Notes under the pieces: model-generated
The model's input: only the letters and a program-made list of their open reading frames with translations
What the model was told of the DNA's origin: nothing
Databases searched by the model: none
Shown here: piece by piece, positions 1-10,840 of the stretch
Position numbering within the stretch: position 1 is the first letter of the stretch
Layout of the letters: each line of letters begins with the position of its first letter
Program-made: the position numbers and the translations under genes
Assembly: GCA_035771175.1 (NCBI GenBank)
Contig: CM069608.1
Coordinates: 29,388,019 to 29,452,018 of the forward strand
DNA length: 64,000 bases
Direction of reading: 5' to 3'
From: Paratinospora sagittata
Taxonomy: Eukaryota > Streptophyta > Magnoliopsida > Ranunculales > Menispermaceae

Positions 1-118
1 AGTCCCTAAAAATCTCTCCTCAGTACTTTATCAGTACATTCTCATTGCCTGATGTTGAACAAGTCCCATTTTCTCAAAGCAACGAATCTTATTTCCAGGT
101 TACAACAGCGTTGCAACC

Positions 119-688
119 TTGAACTTCTTGTCTAGGAAAAATGATCACACACAGGTGGATAGCAAGTTGACCAATCAGTCCTTTGAGCTTATACCTAGAA
201 TCATTCACAATATAGTGTCCCATGTGTTTCAGCCAAGATCTGGTAGTAGGGGAAGTGTGAATGAATTGGATTTGTTCCTTACATGGTGCATCCTTCAAAA
301 AAGAGAAATCAACCTTCCTTACATCCTTATGCATGTGATTGATACTACATCAAAAAGAGGAGGAGGATTACCATTTGGGATGCATCTCACACCTTTGCTA
401 AAGAAAACAAGTGTTCATTTAGCTGATGAAGAGAAGGAGTTGGATAAATATGGATGCATAGGACATACCACAATGAAATTGATGAAATATGTGTATGCTC
501 CTGTACACAAGAGATGGTATCACTCCAAAGCTATCCCTCAAGGAGTTGAAACTGAACCCTTCAATGAGGAAGTTGAAGAAAGAATGGATATTGATCAGGC
601 TCAAGAGGAAGGAGTTGATTCTGAAAGGACAACATCAAACCTGCCTTTCAGAGGGGATGTTCCTATGGAAGAGAAACCCATGAGATAG
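119..688 (+). pseudogene. Fragment resembling the 'putative plant transposon protein' domain
   Basis: The frame is open for about 189 codons, but the reading frame clearly began upstream of the first methionine and the junction near 119 looks frameshifted. Recognisable features are a segment with the pattern PRSGSRGSVNELD followed by an LxxxREINLPYIL helix and a GLPFG turn. This pattern recurs in many plant genomes in gag-like ORFs of LTR retrotransposons. The C-terminal third is acidic and Glu/Asp rich. No enzyme motif is visible. The region continues downstream as broken coding-like sequence. The family assignment is from memory of the motif, not from a search. Confidence 0.5.
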
Positions 689-1041
689 TTGGTGCAATAG
701 CCACTTCAATAGTCCGTTCAGTTATCCAAGAAGAAGAAAGAGTAAATGAGAGGTTTGAGGTCCAATACCTCAGTATTTTACTGATCATGGTGGATATGTC
801 TCACCAGTTTACCACTTCACTTATCAGACTTTTACTATTGTCTTTAATGAAGAAAATCTGATTAAGAAGATCAAAGAAATTCAAGAGGAACAAAGAGTTG
901 TAATGATTGAAGAAGTGGCAATTAATCATTGATCAAGGAATGGCAAATGAAGAAGAAATCAAGAAGTGCACTGAAGGTCTAGTGCAAATATCTAACAAAC
1001 TTAGTAGTATGGTGGCTAGTATGGAAAGATAGTTTGAAAAC

Positions 1042-1642
1042 ATGAAAACAAGTATGCCATCTACAAGCTCAACTGCTCCATATATGAGTTGCTTAAGCGA
1101 TATTCAAGAGAGTCTTAAGCAGATCAGAGAGTCATTAGTTACTCTATCTCCTCAGTCTTCAACTTCAACTCAACCAACATTAGATCAGAATTTTTTGAAG
1201 ACAATTTCAAAAGAAATTTTGAGTATTAAGAATGCCATCACATCCTCAGCAGGCCTTAAGGTTGATCAAGAGGTTATGAAGCTTGTACTTGATGCTATTT
1301 CAAGTCTGAAAATTGCAGCATTTCCAAATTCAACCACAGTTGATTCTCAACAAATCTTGAAAGCAATTGCAAATCTCAAGATCACAATTCTGTCAATTAC
1401 TTCTGGTCCTATCAATGTTGATGGTAGAAAGTTGGATAATTTGCTCACTTCAATTGCTCACTTCAACTGCTCAAGTATCAGAAAAGATGTCCAGCTTAGA
1501 GACCAAGGTTTCATTTCTAACTTTTACCATTTTAGATCTCTCATACACTGTCACAAGAGCGACTGAGAGAATTGAAGGAGTTGTAGCCTTCATAGAGGAA
1601 ACTTTCAAGCTCATCTCGAGAAAACTTCATTCTTCAGTTTGA
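1042..1642 (+). pseudogene. Gag-like coiled-coil remnant of the old element
   Basis: Two overlapping frames, 1,042-1,566 and 1,367-1,642, together cover one Ser/Leu/Ile-rich, coiled-coil-like stretch with repeated S-L-K-I patterns. The switch of frame near 1,480-1,500 suggests a single small indel. It lies between the domain at 119-688 and the chromovirus insertion point, and probably encoded the C-terminal half of the same gag-like protein. There is no zinc knuckle and no catalytic motif. Sequence from 689 to 1,041 looks like the same coding region with stops. Confidence 0.4.
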
Positions 1643-1696
1643 TTTGTCATTACCCATATGAAGAGCTTGTTGTATGAATTGTTAAGAAATAAGGGA

Positions 1697-1701
1697 ATAC
1701 A
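1697..1701. repeat. Left target-site duplication ATACA of the chromovirus
   Basis: ATACA immediately precedes the LTR start TGTGACGCC and is repeated exactly at 10,836-10,840 after the LTR end CGCCACA. A perfect 5-bp duplication marks the insertion and fixes both LTR boundaries. Confidence 0.9.
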
Positions 1702-2059
1702 TGTGACGCCCTGAAAATTATTTCATCTAGCCCATAACCCAATTGCATTTTGCCCAAACTCTATGTGTTTGCCTTGATATGTTTGGTGTTTGTTTGATGG
1801 TTGTTTAATGTTTGCATATTGATGCTTGATAATATATATAAATATGTGCATTATAAATTGTATATGGGTCATGTTAAATTAAAGTATAATGCATGTGTTA
1901 TTATTTATGCATGGGCCCATTAAGCCATGAATTGATATGGGTTAGGATTGACTGAATAAAAGGATAAATGATAATGAAAATTTGGCGTATTAGATGGATT
2001 GGACATTTAAAATACACGAAAGCATGAGGTTGGTCAAAGTACATATGGTTGGTATGGCT

Positions 2060-2290
2060 AGTATGAGACCAACATATGTCAAGTTGGTGCGTGAGAATGG
2101 ACAAGTGTCCCATGCCCCATTTCTCTTCTCCGACACATGTCAAGTTGGTGCATGAGACCAACACATGTCAAGTTGGTGCATAAGAGTGCACAAGTGTCAC
2201 ATGCCCCATTTCTCTCCTCCAACACATGTCAAGTTGGAGCATGAGAGTACACAAGTGTCCCATGCCCCACTTCTCTTCTCCAAGGAAGTC
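2060..2290 (+). repeat. Tandem ~62-bp repeats in the chromovirus LTR
   Basis: About three and a half copies begin with ACACATGTCAAGTTGG and end with CCCATTTCTCTTCTCC. Most units contain a dyad in which CCAAC faces GTTGG around an ACATGT core. The 3' LTR has the same array at about 9,198-9,388 with one fewer partial copy, so the array length has changed since insertion. Confidence 0.8.
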
Positions 2291-3749
2291 CTAGAGAGTG
2301 AGATGAGTGGAGGGAAAGGAAAAAAGAAGAGAAAGGAAAGAAGAAGAGAAAGAAAGAGGAAGTTGCTTTGAGGGAAGTCTCAGCAATGTTTTCATCAAAG
2401 AATGGATCTTTGTGATATATGGTCAGATTGAACTCAAACTTTGTCAGCCAGTTCATATCTTATGGTTATTCATTCAGGTTGGTGGAGATCTTGATTGGAG
2501 TTTTCTTCTGAGAGATATAACCTTCCAAACAAAGCTGGTCGGAAAGTCTAAATTTCTCGCGAAGTTTAGATCAAACTAATAGATCTCCAAAACCTACCGT
2601 TGGATGGATATGATATTTCATAAGATGGTTCAAAACTAATATTTCTGAATTAAGGATGGTTGAGATGTTTATGCCTCAAGTATTGCATGTGATATAGGCA
2701 TCTGAGTTCAAGTATTTGCAGTAGGAAAGGAGAAATTGTCTGATTAAAGACTTGTTCATCGAAGAGACCTATCTCTTCGGTCCACCGTAGGATTGAGCTA
2801 ATTTTTGTACAAATGGTTTGCTTCTTAACATACTTCAATCTGTACGGTTGATTTTGTGATTAAATATTTTTGTTGGCAGCTTAATACATCTGAACATAAT
2901 ATTAAATAAAAAAAATTGGTAGGGTTGTTTGTATTAGACCAAAATTTAGAATATGAACTTAGACCTTTCCAAATAGCTTGCATGTCAACTATGTTGACCT
3001 AGTTGCCATTGTTGATGAACCTATGATGCAAAATCAGTGATATACATGGCTGAACATGGTGACTTAGTGTAATTCGGCAATATGGCCTGAGTATGTAAAA
3101 TTTTATATTTTAGGGCTTTTGATGTTTTTGTCTTAGAATCATTGAATTGATGCAATTTATGTCTAATTAAGCATGATTAGGGTTGATTACGCTACTGATT
3201 AGGTGGTTGTAACCATACCATGAGTTAGGCCTACTTGTGATCAAATGGTCCAATTTGGACATGTTTATACCCAAGGAATTGAAAATCAGTATTTTTTATG
3301 AATTGAATGGTTTATGAATGAGAACTATGCATTAGAGGCCTAAGTCATGTGATTTGAGTTGAATGATGAGATTAGATGGGATTTAGGCCTATTGTCTATA
3401 TGTGGGCTAATTTAAGGTTGATGTGTAATGTCTATGTGATTGAGCACAGCAATTGATGTATGGTTCGATATTGATGAATGTTTCGGGACCTTGATTGGGT
3501 CGATTCGGTTTGGTGTCTGTGTGTGGTTAGATACTCTCGCGAGGCTTGGTTAAGAGTAGACTTCATTTATGATTATATCTTTTATGCCATCATATCACTT
3601 ATATATATTGTATGTTAAAAGCATGAATGTGTTCTAATGTTCTGAATGATGCATTGATTTGGAAAAACCTTATGGCTTTGGTTGGGCCCATCTATCAGGC
3701 TAATAGGGAGACTTAACCTTGTCATAGGAGAGTTTTAGAAAGGAAATAT

Positions 3750-3858
3750 TTGGGGATGAGAACGGTACGGTGAAATAGACGTGCACTAGTAACCCCAAAT
3801 CAACATGATTGGGGATGAGAACGGTACAGTGAAATAGAAGTGCACTTGTAACCCCAAT
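3750..3858 (+). repeat. Tandem ~58-bp duplication in the chromovirus LTR
   Basis: The unit TTGGGGATGAGAACGGTAC...GTAACCCCAA occurs twice in direct orientation. The same pair is present in the 3' LTR at about 10,013-10,120. It therefore predates the insertion and belongs to the family. Confidence 0.8.
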
Positions 3859-4353
3859 GCATGTGGAATGTGCATCCAAATTGATAGGCTTTTACTTGCA
3901 TCGAATTTATTATAAATGATTGATATTTATATGTTATGAGCTTTTAATCATGCTACACATTGACATGCATACATGATATTTATTGATGAGTATTGATAGC
4001 ATATTTGAATTCTATTCACTGGGCACTGTTGGCTCACCTTCATTTTCCGCTTTCAAGTCCTTCTGTCCCGAATAAGGGCAAAGGAGTAGTCATATCTTGA
4101 GGGCCTTGCCGGCGAGGGAATCCAAGGCCTCAATGTGAGTTGAGAGGCATTTTGATTGAACTGTGTTTTAAATTATGATGTATTATATTTTGGACTATGT
4201 AATTATAACACTTACCACATTGTAGTATGGGTGAGTTGAGACTTATTAGATAGACCACGTGGGCATATGACGATTTTTTTGTACCCATAGTTTTGGACTT
4301 TATGTGTATGTCCATCTTGATAGACTGTAGGGATTATGGTTTTATTTATGGTT

Positions 4354-5390
4354 GTACATCAGCCTGTGCCTACACCTGCTCCTACTGTTGTGGGGAACCC
4401 CACTAATCGGTGGATCATACTACTAGAGAAGTTCATGAAGCTGAAGCCTAAGGAATTCACTGGTGGGGTTGACTTGAAGAAGGTCGAAGATTGGCTGAAG
4501 AATGTCGAGAAGATCAGTCACTCCTTAGAGCTTGATAAGGAGTCTTAGGTCCTATGTGTTGCTCACACACTGGAGAGTAATGTAGAGGACTAGTGGCTTT
4601 CAGTGCCTGATACACAGGGGCAGTGAAGAGTTGGGAGACCTTCAAACTGTTGTTCTTACAGTCTTACATTCCAGAGACTGAGAGGCAGGCTAAGCAACTC
4701 GAGTCCCTGAATCTCGTACAAGGCACCATTTCAGTCAGGGAGTATGAGCTCAGATTCAGGCAGCTCGCAGTTTATGCCTTTAGGTTAGTTCAAACACCGA
4801 GTGACAAGATTATGAGGTTCTCTTTGAACCTAAGGCCTGCGATCCGGCAGGCCTTGCCTGTGACGAAGATGACTGATTTTTTCACAATGGTCTAGAGGGC
4901 CAAACAATATGAGTTGGCTGAGCGGGTTGATGGTATGTCTACACGGGCAGCTCCGGGTGTACAGACTTCACAAGCAGAGTCTGGGGGACAGTTCCAGACT
5001 CCATGGAAGAAGGGAAAATGGGGAAAGAAGAGAATGTTTTATGGAGGAGCACAGTCCGAGGGTGCTCAGAGTGGGGCATCCCAAATTCAAACTGGTGTGA
5101 TGACCTCGCCAGTGGTTTCCTTTCCTGTCCCTATTCCCATTCAGGCATCGAGTGCACCGAGACCCCCATTCTCATAGACTGTTGTCTGAGGTAGAGGCAG
5201 AAGCCGAGGAGGCTATGTGGCTACATCTCAGACTGGATCATCTGCGCCCAGGGCTCCGTTCATATGTTATCAGTGTGGGCAGGCTGGGCATAAGAAGTCA
5301 GAGTGTCCGAGTCTTCAAAAGGCTCCGGGATTTATGCAGCAGTCTAGTGCCAGAGAGACAGCGAAGGCAGCTACTGAGCCAGACCCGATA
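4354..5390 (+). pseudogene. Chromovirus gag, N-terminally truncated, with stops
   Basis: The nucleocapsid precursor would package element RNA. Visible parts are the retrotransposon-gag start pattern FTGGVDLKKVEDWL near 4,455-4,500, the segment SVREYELRFRQLAVYA near 4,730-4,780, and a zinc knuckle CYQCGQAGHKKSEC near 5,262-5,305. In-frame stops occur at 4,546 and near 4,590 and 4,624, and the reading frame shifts more than once. The N-terminal part was lost in the deletion that also removed the 5' LTR tail. The knuckle itself keeps all four metal ligands. Confidence 0.85.
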
Positions 5391-5760
5391 GCATCCAGGA
5401 CCTTGGTGGAAGGTACTCTTATTATTTGTGGTGCTTCTATGCATGTGTTATTTGATGTTGGGTCTACATTATCATTCATATCCAAACGCGTGGTAGATAG
5501 TTTGCATTTGACTCCCATTAGGGCTAGCACATGGTTAGTGGTGGGTACTGTAGCCGAGGAGAAGATCTACCAGAACATGATCTGTAGCCAGTGTGTGGTT
5601 CATATTAGTGATGTTGAGATGCCTATTGACTTTTGAGTCCTAGAGTTTTTAGAGTTTGATGCGATTCTAGGGATGGATTGGCTCGTGGCTTATCATGCAG
5701 TTGTCGACTGTTTCGCGAAAGAGTCATTTTCCAGATCTTAGGACACCCAGTGTTTACACT
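5391..5760 (+). pseudogene. Chromovirus aspartic protease
   Basis: The pepsin-like retroviral protease domain would process the polyprotein. The active-site segment reads LFDVGSTLSFIS near 5,450-5,485. The catalytic Asp is kept, but the usual DSGA/DTGA triad is changed to DVGS. The downstream hydrophobic flap and the conserved GMDWL segment (near 5,670) are present. A stop at 5,634-5,636 and a frameshift near 5,700 break the frame. It continues directly into the RT linker. Confidence 0.8.
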
Positions 5761-6868
5761 ACAGGGTAGAGCTTCAGACCAGACAGTCACGAGGGGTATA
5801 TTTGTGACTGATGGAGATAGGGATATTTTGGCTGGGTTAGTGCCTGTTGAGGAAGAGACTAATGAGGTGATACTTGAGGGTATTGCCATAGTTAGGGACT
5901 TTCCAAATGTGTTCCCTGCGGATCTTCCAGGATTACCACTGAAGCGAGAGATCGATTTCAACATTGAACTAGTCCTTGGCATGAAGCCTATCTCCATGGC
6001 ACCATATAGAATGGTGCTAGCTGAGTTGAGAAAGTTGCAGAAATAGCTCAACGAGTTATTGGCTAAGGGCTTTATTTGCCCGAGTGTGTCACCATGGGGA
6101 GCTCCAGTTCTTTTTGTGAAAAAGAAGGGTGGGAGCTTGCGGTTGTGCATCGACTATCGCCAATTGAACAGGGTGACCATCAAAAACAAGTATCCTCTCC
6201 CAAGGATTGATAACTTGTTTGATCAGTTGAGGGGAGCGAGGTATTTTTCGAAGATCGATTTGCGCTCCGGGTATCATCAACTAAGGATCAGGGATGAGGA
6301 TGTGCCTAAGACAGCATTCAGGACCCACTATGGACATTATGAGTTCCTTGTGATGCCATTTGGTGTGACTAATGCACCGGCGATGTTCATGGACCTGATG
6401 CAGAGGGTCTTTAGACAGTATCTGGATAAGTTTGTCATCGTCTTCATTGATGACATATTGGTGTATTCCAAGACTCGGGCTGAGCATGAGGAACACCTCA
6501 GAGTGACCTTGCAGACTTTGAGAGAGCATAGGCTATATGCAAAGTTGAGCAAGTGCGAGTTTTGGATCACCAAGGATAAGTTCTTAGGTCAAGTTGTGAG
6601 TTCTGAGGGGATTTCATTTGATCTGTCTAAGGTTGAAGCCATTATCAGTTGGCCTAGGCCTACCACAGTGACCGAGATCAAAAGCTTTCTTGGGTTAGTT
6701 GGTTACTATAGGAGATTCGTTCAGGGATTCTCTAAGGTAGCTACGTCTATGACTAGGTTCAAGCAGAAAGATGTGTCCTTTGTATGGACTAAGTGTGAGA
6801 ATGCCTTTTTAGAGTTGAAGAAAAAATTGACATCTGCGCCAGTGTTGATTTTGCCAGAGCCTAATTAG
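5761..6868 (+). pseudogene. Chromovirus reverse transcriptase
   Basis: The RT domain is nearly complete. It shows the linker PLKREIDFNIEL near 5,938, the fingers motif [20 protein letters not shown] near 6,148, [13 protein letters not shown] near 6,248, [16 protein letters not shown] near 6,320, and the catalytic [11 protein letters not shown] near 6,445. Stops at 6,044-6,046 and 6,866-6,868 interrupt an otherwise long open stretch of 269 codons at 6,059-6,868. The polymerase core residues look intact. The product would copy genomic RNA into DNA in the particle. Confidence 0.92.
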
Positions 6869-7529
6869 GAATTGGTTATCTACACTGATGCCTCTCATAT
6901 CGGCTTGCATTGCGTGTTAATGCAGAAGGATAGGGTCATTGCTTATGCATCGAGGCAGTTGAAGGTGCATGAAAAGAATTATCATATTCATGACTTAGAA
7001 CTGGCCGCAGTGGTTTTTGCTCTGAAGATTTGGAGGCATTATCTCTATGGTGAGAGATTCACTTTGTATTCTGACCACAAGAGCCTCAAGTACTTGTTCT
7101 CTCAGAAGGAATTGAACATGAGGCAGAGAAGGTGGTTAGAGCTCCTTAAAGACTATGATTTTACATTGGAATATCACCCTGGTAAAGCCAATGTAGTGGC
7201 TGATGCGTTGAGCAGGAAGCGGATAGAGACGGTTATGGTAGCACGCCAGATGTCTCATGAGTGGAGACTACTTGAGGTGGCTACAGTGATGATTATATGT
7301 GCTACCCCTTCAGATCAAATTGTGATATGTGCTCAGATGAAAGCTCAGCTTACACAGGTCCAGGAGGTGATTGACCAACAGAGACTTGACGTTGATTATG
7401 CGATGTACAAATCTTGGGCTGAGAGCAGTGATTTTACTGATTGGCACGTGTCATCTGATGGTGCCTTGAGATTTAGGGGATGCTTATGGGTTCCTGCAGA
7501 TCCACAACTCAAACAGAGTGTGCTCTAAG
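6869..7529 (+). pseudogene. Chromovirus RNase H and connector
   Basis: RNase H begins with [15 protein letters not shown] (first catalytic Asp in YTDAS). It contains [19 protein letters not shown] with the catalytic Glu, [12 protein letters not shown] with the next Asp, and [13 protein letters not shown] with the last Asp. The domain is uninterrupted to about 7,225 and then runs into the connector before the integrase zinc finger. It would remove the RNA strand during reverse transcription. It is separated from the RT frame only by the stop at 6,866. Confidence 0.92.
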
Positions 7530-8262
7530 AGGCTCACAGATCTCATTATGCTATTCATCCTGGCGGAACCAAGATGTATCATGATATGAAAATGATGTAT
7601 TGGTGGCCCGACATGAATAGAGAAATAGCTCAGTTCATTCAGAAGTGTGAGATCTGTCAGAGTCAAAGTTGAGCATCAGAGGCCTGGAGGGCAGATGCAA
7701 CCACTTGTCATTCCTGAGTGGAAGTGGGAACATGTCACTATGGACTTTGTTGTGGGATTACCCAATACCCCGTGGAGATATAATGTTGTTTGGGTCATTA
7801 TTGATCGCTTGACTAAGTCCGCTCACTTTCTACCGGTGAACACTAAGGATTCTATGGACAAGCTGGGCAGACTCTATATGTGGGAGATAGTTAGATTGCA
7901 TGGGGTGCCAGTTTTGATTGTGTCATATAGGGATCCGAGGTTTACATCGGTATTCTGACAGGGGTTGCAGAGGCAGCTCGGCACCAGATTAGATCTCAGT
8001 ACCGCTTTTCACCCTCAGACAGATGGCCAGTCTGAGAGGTTGATATCGATTTTGGAGGATAAACTTCGAGCTTGTGTCCTTGAGTCCAGTGGTAACTGGG
8101 ATGAGTACATACATTTGTGTGAGCTCGCGTACAACAATAGTTATCAGTCCAGTATTTGCATGGCTCCTTTTGAGGCATTGTATGGTCGACCCTGTAGATC
8201 TCCCATTTTTTGGACGGAAGTAGGGGATATTGCAGTGATGGGACCAAAGTTTGTACAATAAC
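7530..8262 (+). pseudogene. Chromovirus integrase, catalytic Asp substituted
   Basis: The zinc finger (HHCC) lies at about 7,533-7,665, shifted in frame against the core that starts at 7,647. The core keeps the first acidic residue in HVTMDFVVGLP. The second lies in the segment usually written SDRDPRF, which here reads SYRDPRF, so the catalytic Asp is Tyr. A stop at 7,956-7,958 follows. The third catalytic residue, Glu, is present in QTDGQSERL. The GKY-like tail starts near 8,300. An integrase with this substitution should be inactive. Confidence 0.88.
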
Positions 8263-8289
8263 ACACAGAGAAGATTAAGCAGATCGAGC

Positions 8290-8824
8290 ATAATATGAAG
8301 GTAGCCCAAGACAGGCAGAAGAGTTATGTTGATGCCAAGTGGAAGTCCGTAGAGTTCGAGGTGGGTGACCAAGTTTTATTGAAAGTCTCACCTCAGAAGG
8401 GCCAGACGAGATTTGGGATAAAAGGAAAGCTCGCTCCGAGATTTATTGGGTCGTTTTTAGGTTTTAGAATAAATTGGCCCAGTCACTTACCGATTAGCCT
8501 TGCCACCTCGGTTAGCAGCAGTCCACAATGTCTTTCATGTGTCAATGTGAGAGTGTCAGGAGTGATTTTGATCACGCCTTGGACTGGAGGAACATTGAGC
8601 TGAGGCAGGATGGGACTTATGATGAGGAACCTATTCAGATTCTTGACTGGAAGGTCCAAAGGTTACGTAACCGCGAGATTCCGATGGTTAAGGTGAGATG
8701 GCAGTTCCATGGTGAGGAGCAGGTTACTTGGGAGCGTGAGGACTACATGATGGAGCACTTTGTCGAGTTCATTGGCTTAGGTAATTTCTTAACCTTAAAA
8801 CTTCGAGGACGAAGTTCATTCTAA
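8290..8824 (+). pseudogene. Integrase C-terminus and chromodomain
   Basis: The frames 8,295-8,603 and 8,528-8,824 overlap with a frame change near 8,500. The first covers the VGDQVLLKVSPQKG segment typical of the integrase C-terminal domain. The second holds a chromodomain-like stretch from DEEPIQILDWK to the tryptophan-containing VTWEREDYM. A C-terminal chromodomain is diagnostic of chromoviruses and is thought to guide integration into heterochromatin. The frame ends with an Arg-Gly-rich tail just before the polypurine tract. Confidence 0.85.
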
Positions 8825-8835
8825 GGTGGGTGTGA
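8821..8835 (+). other. Polypurine tract of the chromovirus
   Basis: A purine-rich segment, AAGGTGGGTGTGA, lies directly before the 3' LTR start TGTGACG and just after the pol stop. It is the expected primer for plus-strand DNA synthesis and is somewhat degenerate. Confidence 0.6.
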
Positions 8836-10835
8836 TGTGACGCCATGAAATTATTTCATCTAGCCCATAACCCAATTGCATTTTGCCCAAACTCTATGTG
8901 TTTGCCTTATATGTTTGGTGTTTGTTTGATGGTTGTTTAATGTTTGTATATTTGATGCTTGATAATGTATATAAATATATGCATTATAAATTGTATATGG
9001 GTCATGTTAAATTAAAGTATAATGCATGTGTTATTATTTATGCATTGGCCCATTAAACCATGAATTGATATGGGTTAGGATTGATTGAATAAAAGGATAA
9101 ATGATAATGAAAATTTGGTGTATTAGATGGATTGGACATTTAAAATACATGGAAGCATGAGGTTGGTTAAAGTACATGTGGTTGGTAAGGCTAGTATGAG
9201 ACCAACACATGTCAAGTTGGTGCATGAGAATGGACAAGTGTCCCATGCCCCATTTCTCTTCTCCGACACATGTCAAGTTGGTGCATAAGAGTGCACAAGT
9301 GTCCCATGCCCCATTTCTCTCATCCAACACATTTCAAGTTGGAGCATGAGAGTACACAAGTGTCCCATGCCCCACTTTTCTTCTCCAAGGAAGTCCTAGA
9401 GAGTGAGATGAGTGGAGGGAAAGGAAAAAAAAGAGAAAGGAAAGAAGAAGAGAAAAAAAAAAGGAAGTTGCTTTGAGGGAAGTCTCAGCAACGTTTTCAT
9501 CAAAGAACTGGATCTTTGCGATATATGGTCAGATTGAACTCAAACTTTATCAGCCAGTTCATATCTTATGGTTATTCATTCAGGTCGGTGGAGAACTTGA
9601 TTGGAATTTTCTTCTGAGAGATATAACCTCTCAAACAAAGCTGGTCGGAAAGTCTGAATTTCTCGCGAAGTTTAGATCAAACTAATAGATCTCAAAACCT
9701 ACCGTTGGATGGATATGATATTTCATAAGATGGTTCAAAACTAATATTTCTGAATTATGAACGGTTGAGATGTTTATCCCTCAAGTATTGTATGTGATAT
9801 AGGCATCTGAGTTAAGAGTAGACTTCATTTATGATTATATCTTTTATGTCATCCTATCACTTATATATATTGTACGTTGAAAGCATGAATGTGTTCTAAT
9901 ATTTTGAATGATACATTGATTTGAGAAAACCTTATGACTTTGGTGGGGCCCATCTATCTAGCTAATAAGGAGACTTAACATTGTCATAAGAGGGTTTTAG
10001 AAAGGAAATATTTGGGGATGAGAACGGTACTGTGAAATAGACGTGCACTAGTAACCCCAAATCAACATGATTGGGGATGAGAACGGTACGATGAAATAGA
10101 CGTGCACTAGTAACCCCAATGCATGTGGAATGTGCATCTAAATTGATAGGCTTTTACTTGCATTGAACTTATTATAAATGATTGATATATATATATATAT
10201 GTTATGAGCTTTTAATCATGCTACACATTGACATGCATACATGATATTTATTGATAAGTATTGATAGCATATTTGAATTTTATTCACTGGGCACCGTTGG
10301 CTCACCCTCATTTTCATCTTTCAGGTCCTTCTGTTTCGAATAAGGGCAAAGGAGTAGTCATATCTTGAGGGCCTTGCCGGTGAGAGAATCTAAGGCCTCG
10401 ATGTGAGTTGGGAGGCATTTTGATTGAACTGTGTTTTAAATTATGATGTATTATATTTCGGACTATGTAATTATAACACTTACCACATTGTAGTATGGGT
10501 GAGTTGGGACTTATTAGATAGACCACGTGGGCATATGACGATTTTTTTGTACCCATAGTTTTGGACTTTATGTGTATGTCCATCTTGATAGACTGTAGGG
10601 ATTATGGTTTTATTTATGGTTCATTTTTATGGATTATCTCTTGTTTTGGATGATTAATACAGTTGGTAGTTTTGTTTAGTACATTTTTATATTATGTCGT
10701 TGTTTGGGATAGGGTAGCTCAACCACCTCACGAGGGTTGAGGAGTGGTTGGAGATGCCTACGTCGGGCGTCCCGCCCCGGCATTCCGCAAGCCATTCTTT
10801 ACAGGGTTGGTGGTGCGGGGTGCGGGGTCGCCACA
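8836..10835 (+). repeat. 3' LTR of the chromovirus with internal deletion
   Basis: It starts TGTGACGCC and ends GGGGTCGCCACA. Compared with the 5' LTR it lacks the segment equivalent to 2,709-3,551. The junction at 9,811-9,813 is a shared GTT, which indicates illegitimate recombination through a 3-bp microhomology. It retains the terminal ~214 bp that the 5' LTR has lost. The signature CACTGGGC...GCTCACC is at 10,285-10,307. Confidence 0.92.
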
Positions 10836-10840
10836 ATACA
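10836..10840. repeat. Right target-site duplication ATACA
   Basis: An exact copy of 1,697-1,701 that directly follows the LTR end CCACA. Confidence 0.9.

Larger units (their letters stand above)
1702..4353 (+). repeat. 5' LTR of the chromovirus, 3'-truncated
   Basis: It matches the 3' LTR from its first base TGTGACG. It retains a block at about 2,709-3,551 that the 3' LTR has lost. Similarity ends at about 4,353, and gag coding sequence follows at once, so a deletion removed the LTR tail, the primer site and the gag N-terminus. Inside are a ~62-bp tandem repeat (2,060-2,290), a ~58-bp tandem duplication (3,750-3,858) and the gypsy-LTR signature CACTGGGC...GCTCACC at 4,017-4,038. Confidence 0.9.
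1702..10835 (+). mobile_element. Ty3/gypsy chromovirus, Tekay/Del-like, with both LTRs, defective
   Basis: The element is bounded by TGTGACGCC and CGCCACA and flanked by ATACA. It holds gag with a CCHC knuckle, aspartic protease, RT, RNase H, integrase and a C-terminal chromodomain in that order, as expected for chromoviruses. Both LTRs are damaged. The 5' LTR stops at about 4,353, losing what corresponds to the last ~214 bp of the 3' LTR together with the primer-binding site and gag start. The 3' LTR lacks an 843-bp block present in the 5' LTR. Over the first ~375 LTR positions I counted about 16 differences by eye, mostly C/T and G/A changes. Stops and frameshifts occur throughout pol, so the copy cannot act alone. 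Confidence 0.92.

Noticed and set aside
1901..2164. Open frames in the chromovirus LTR, repeated at 9,034-9,330
   Set aside because: They are produced by the ~62-bp tandem repeats, lie antisense in non-coding LTR sequence and have no protein-like character.
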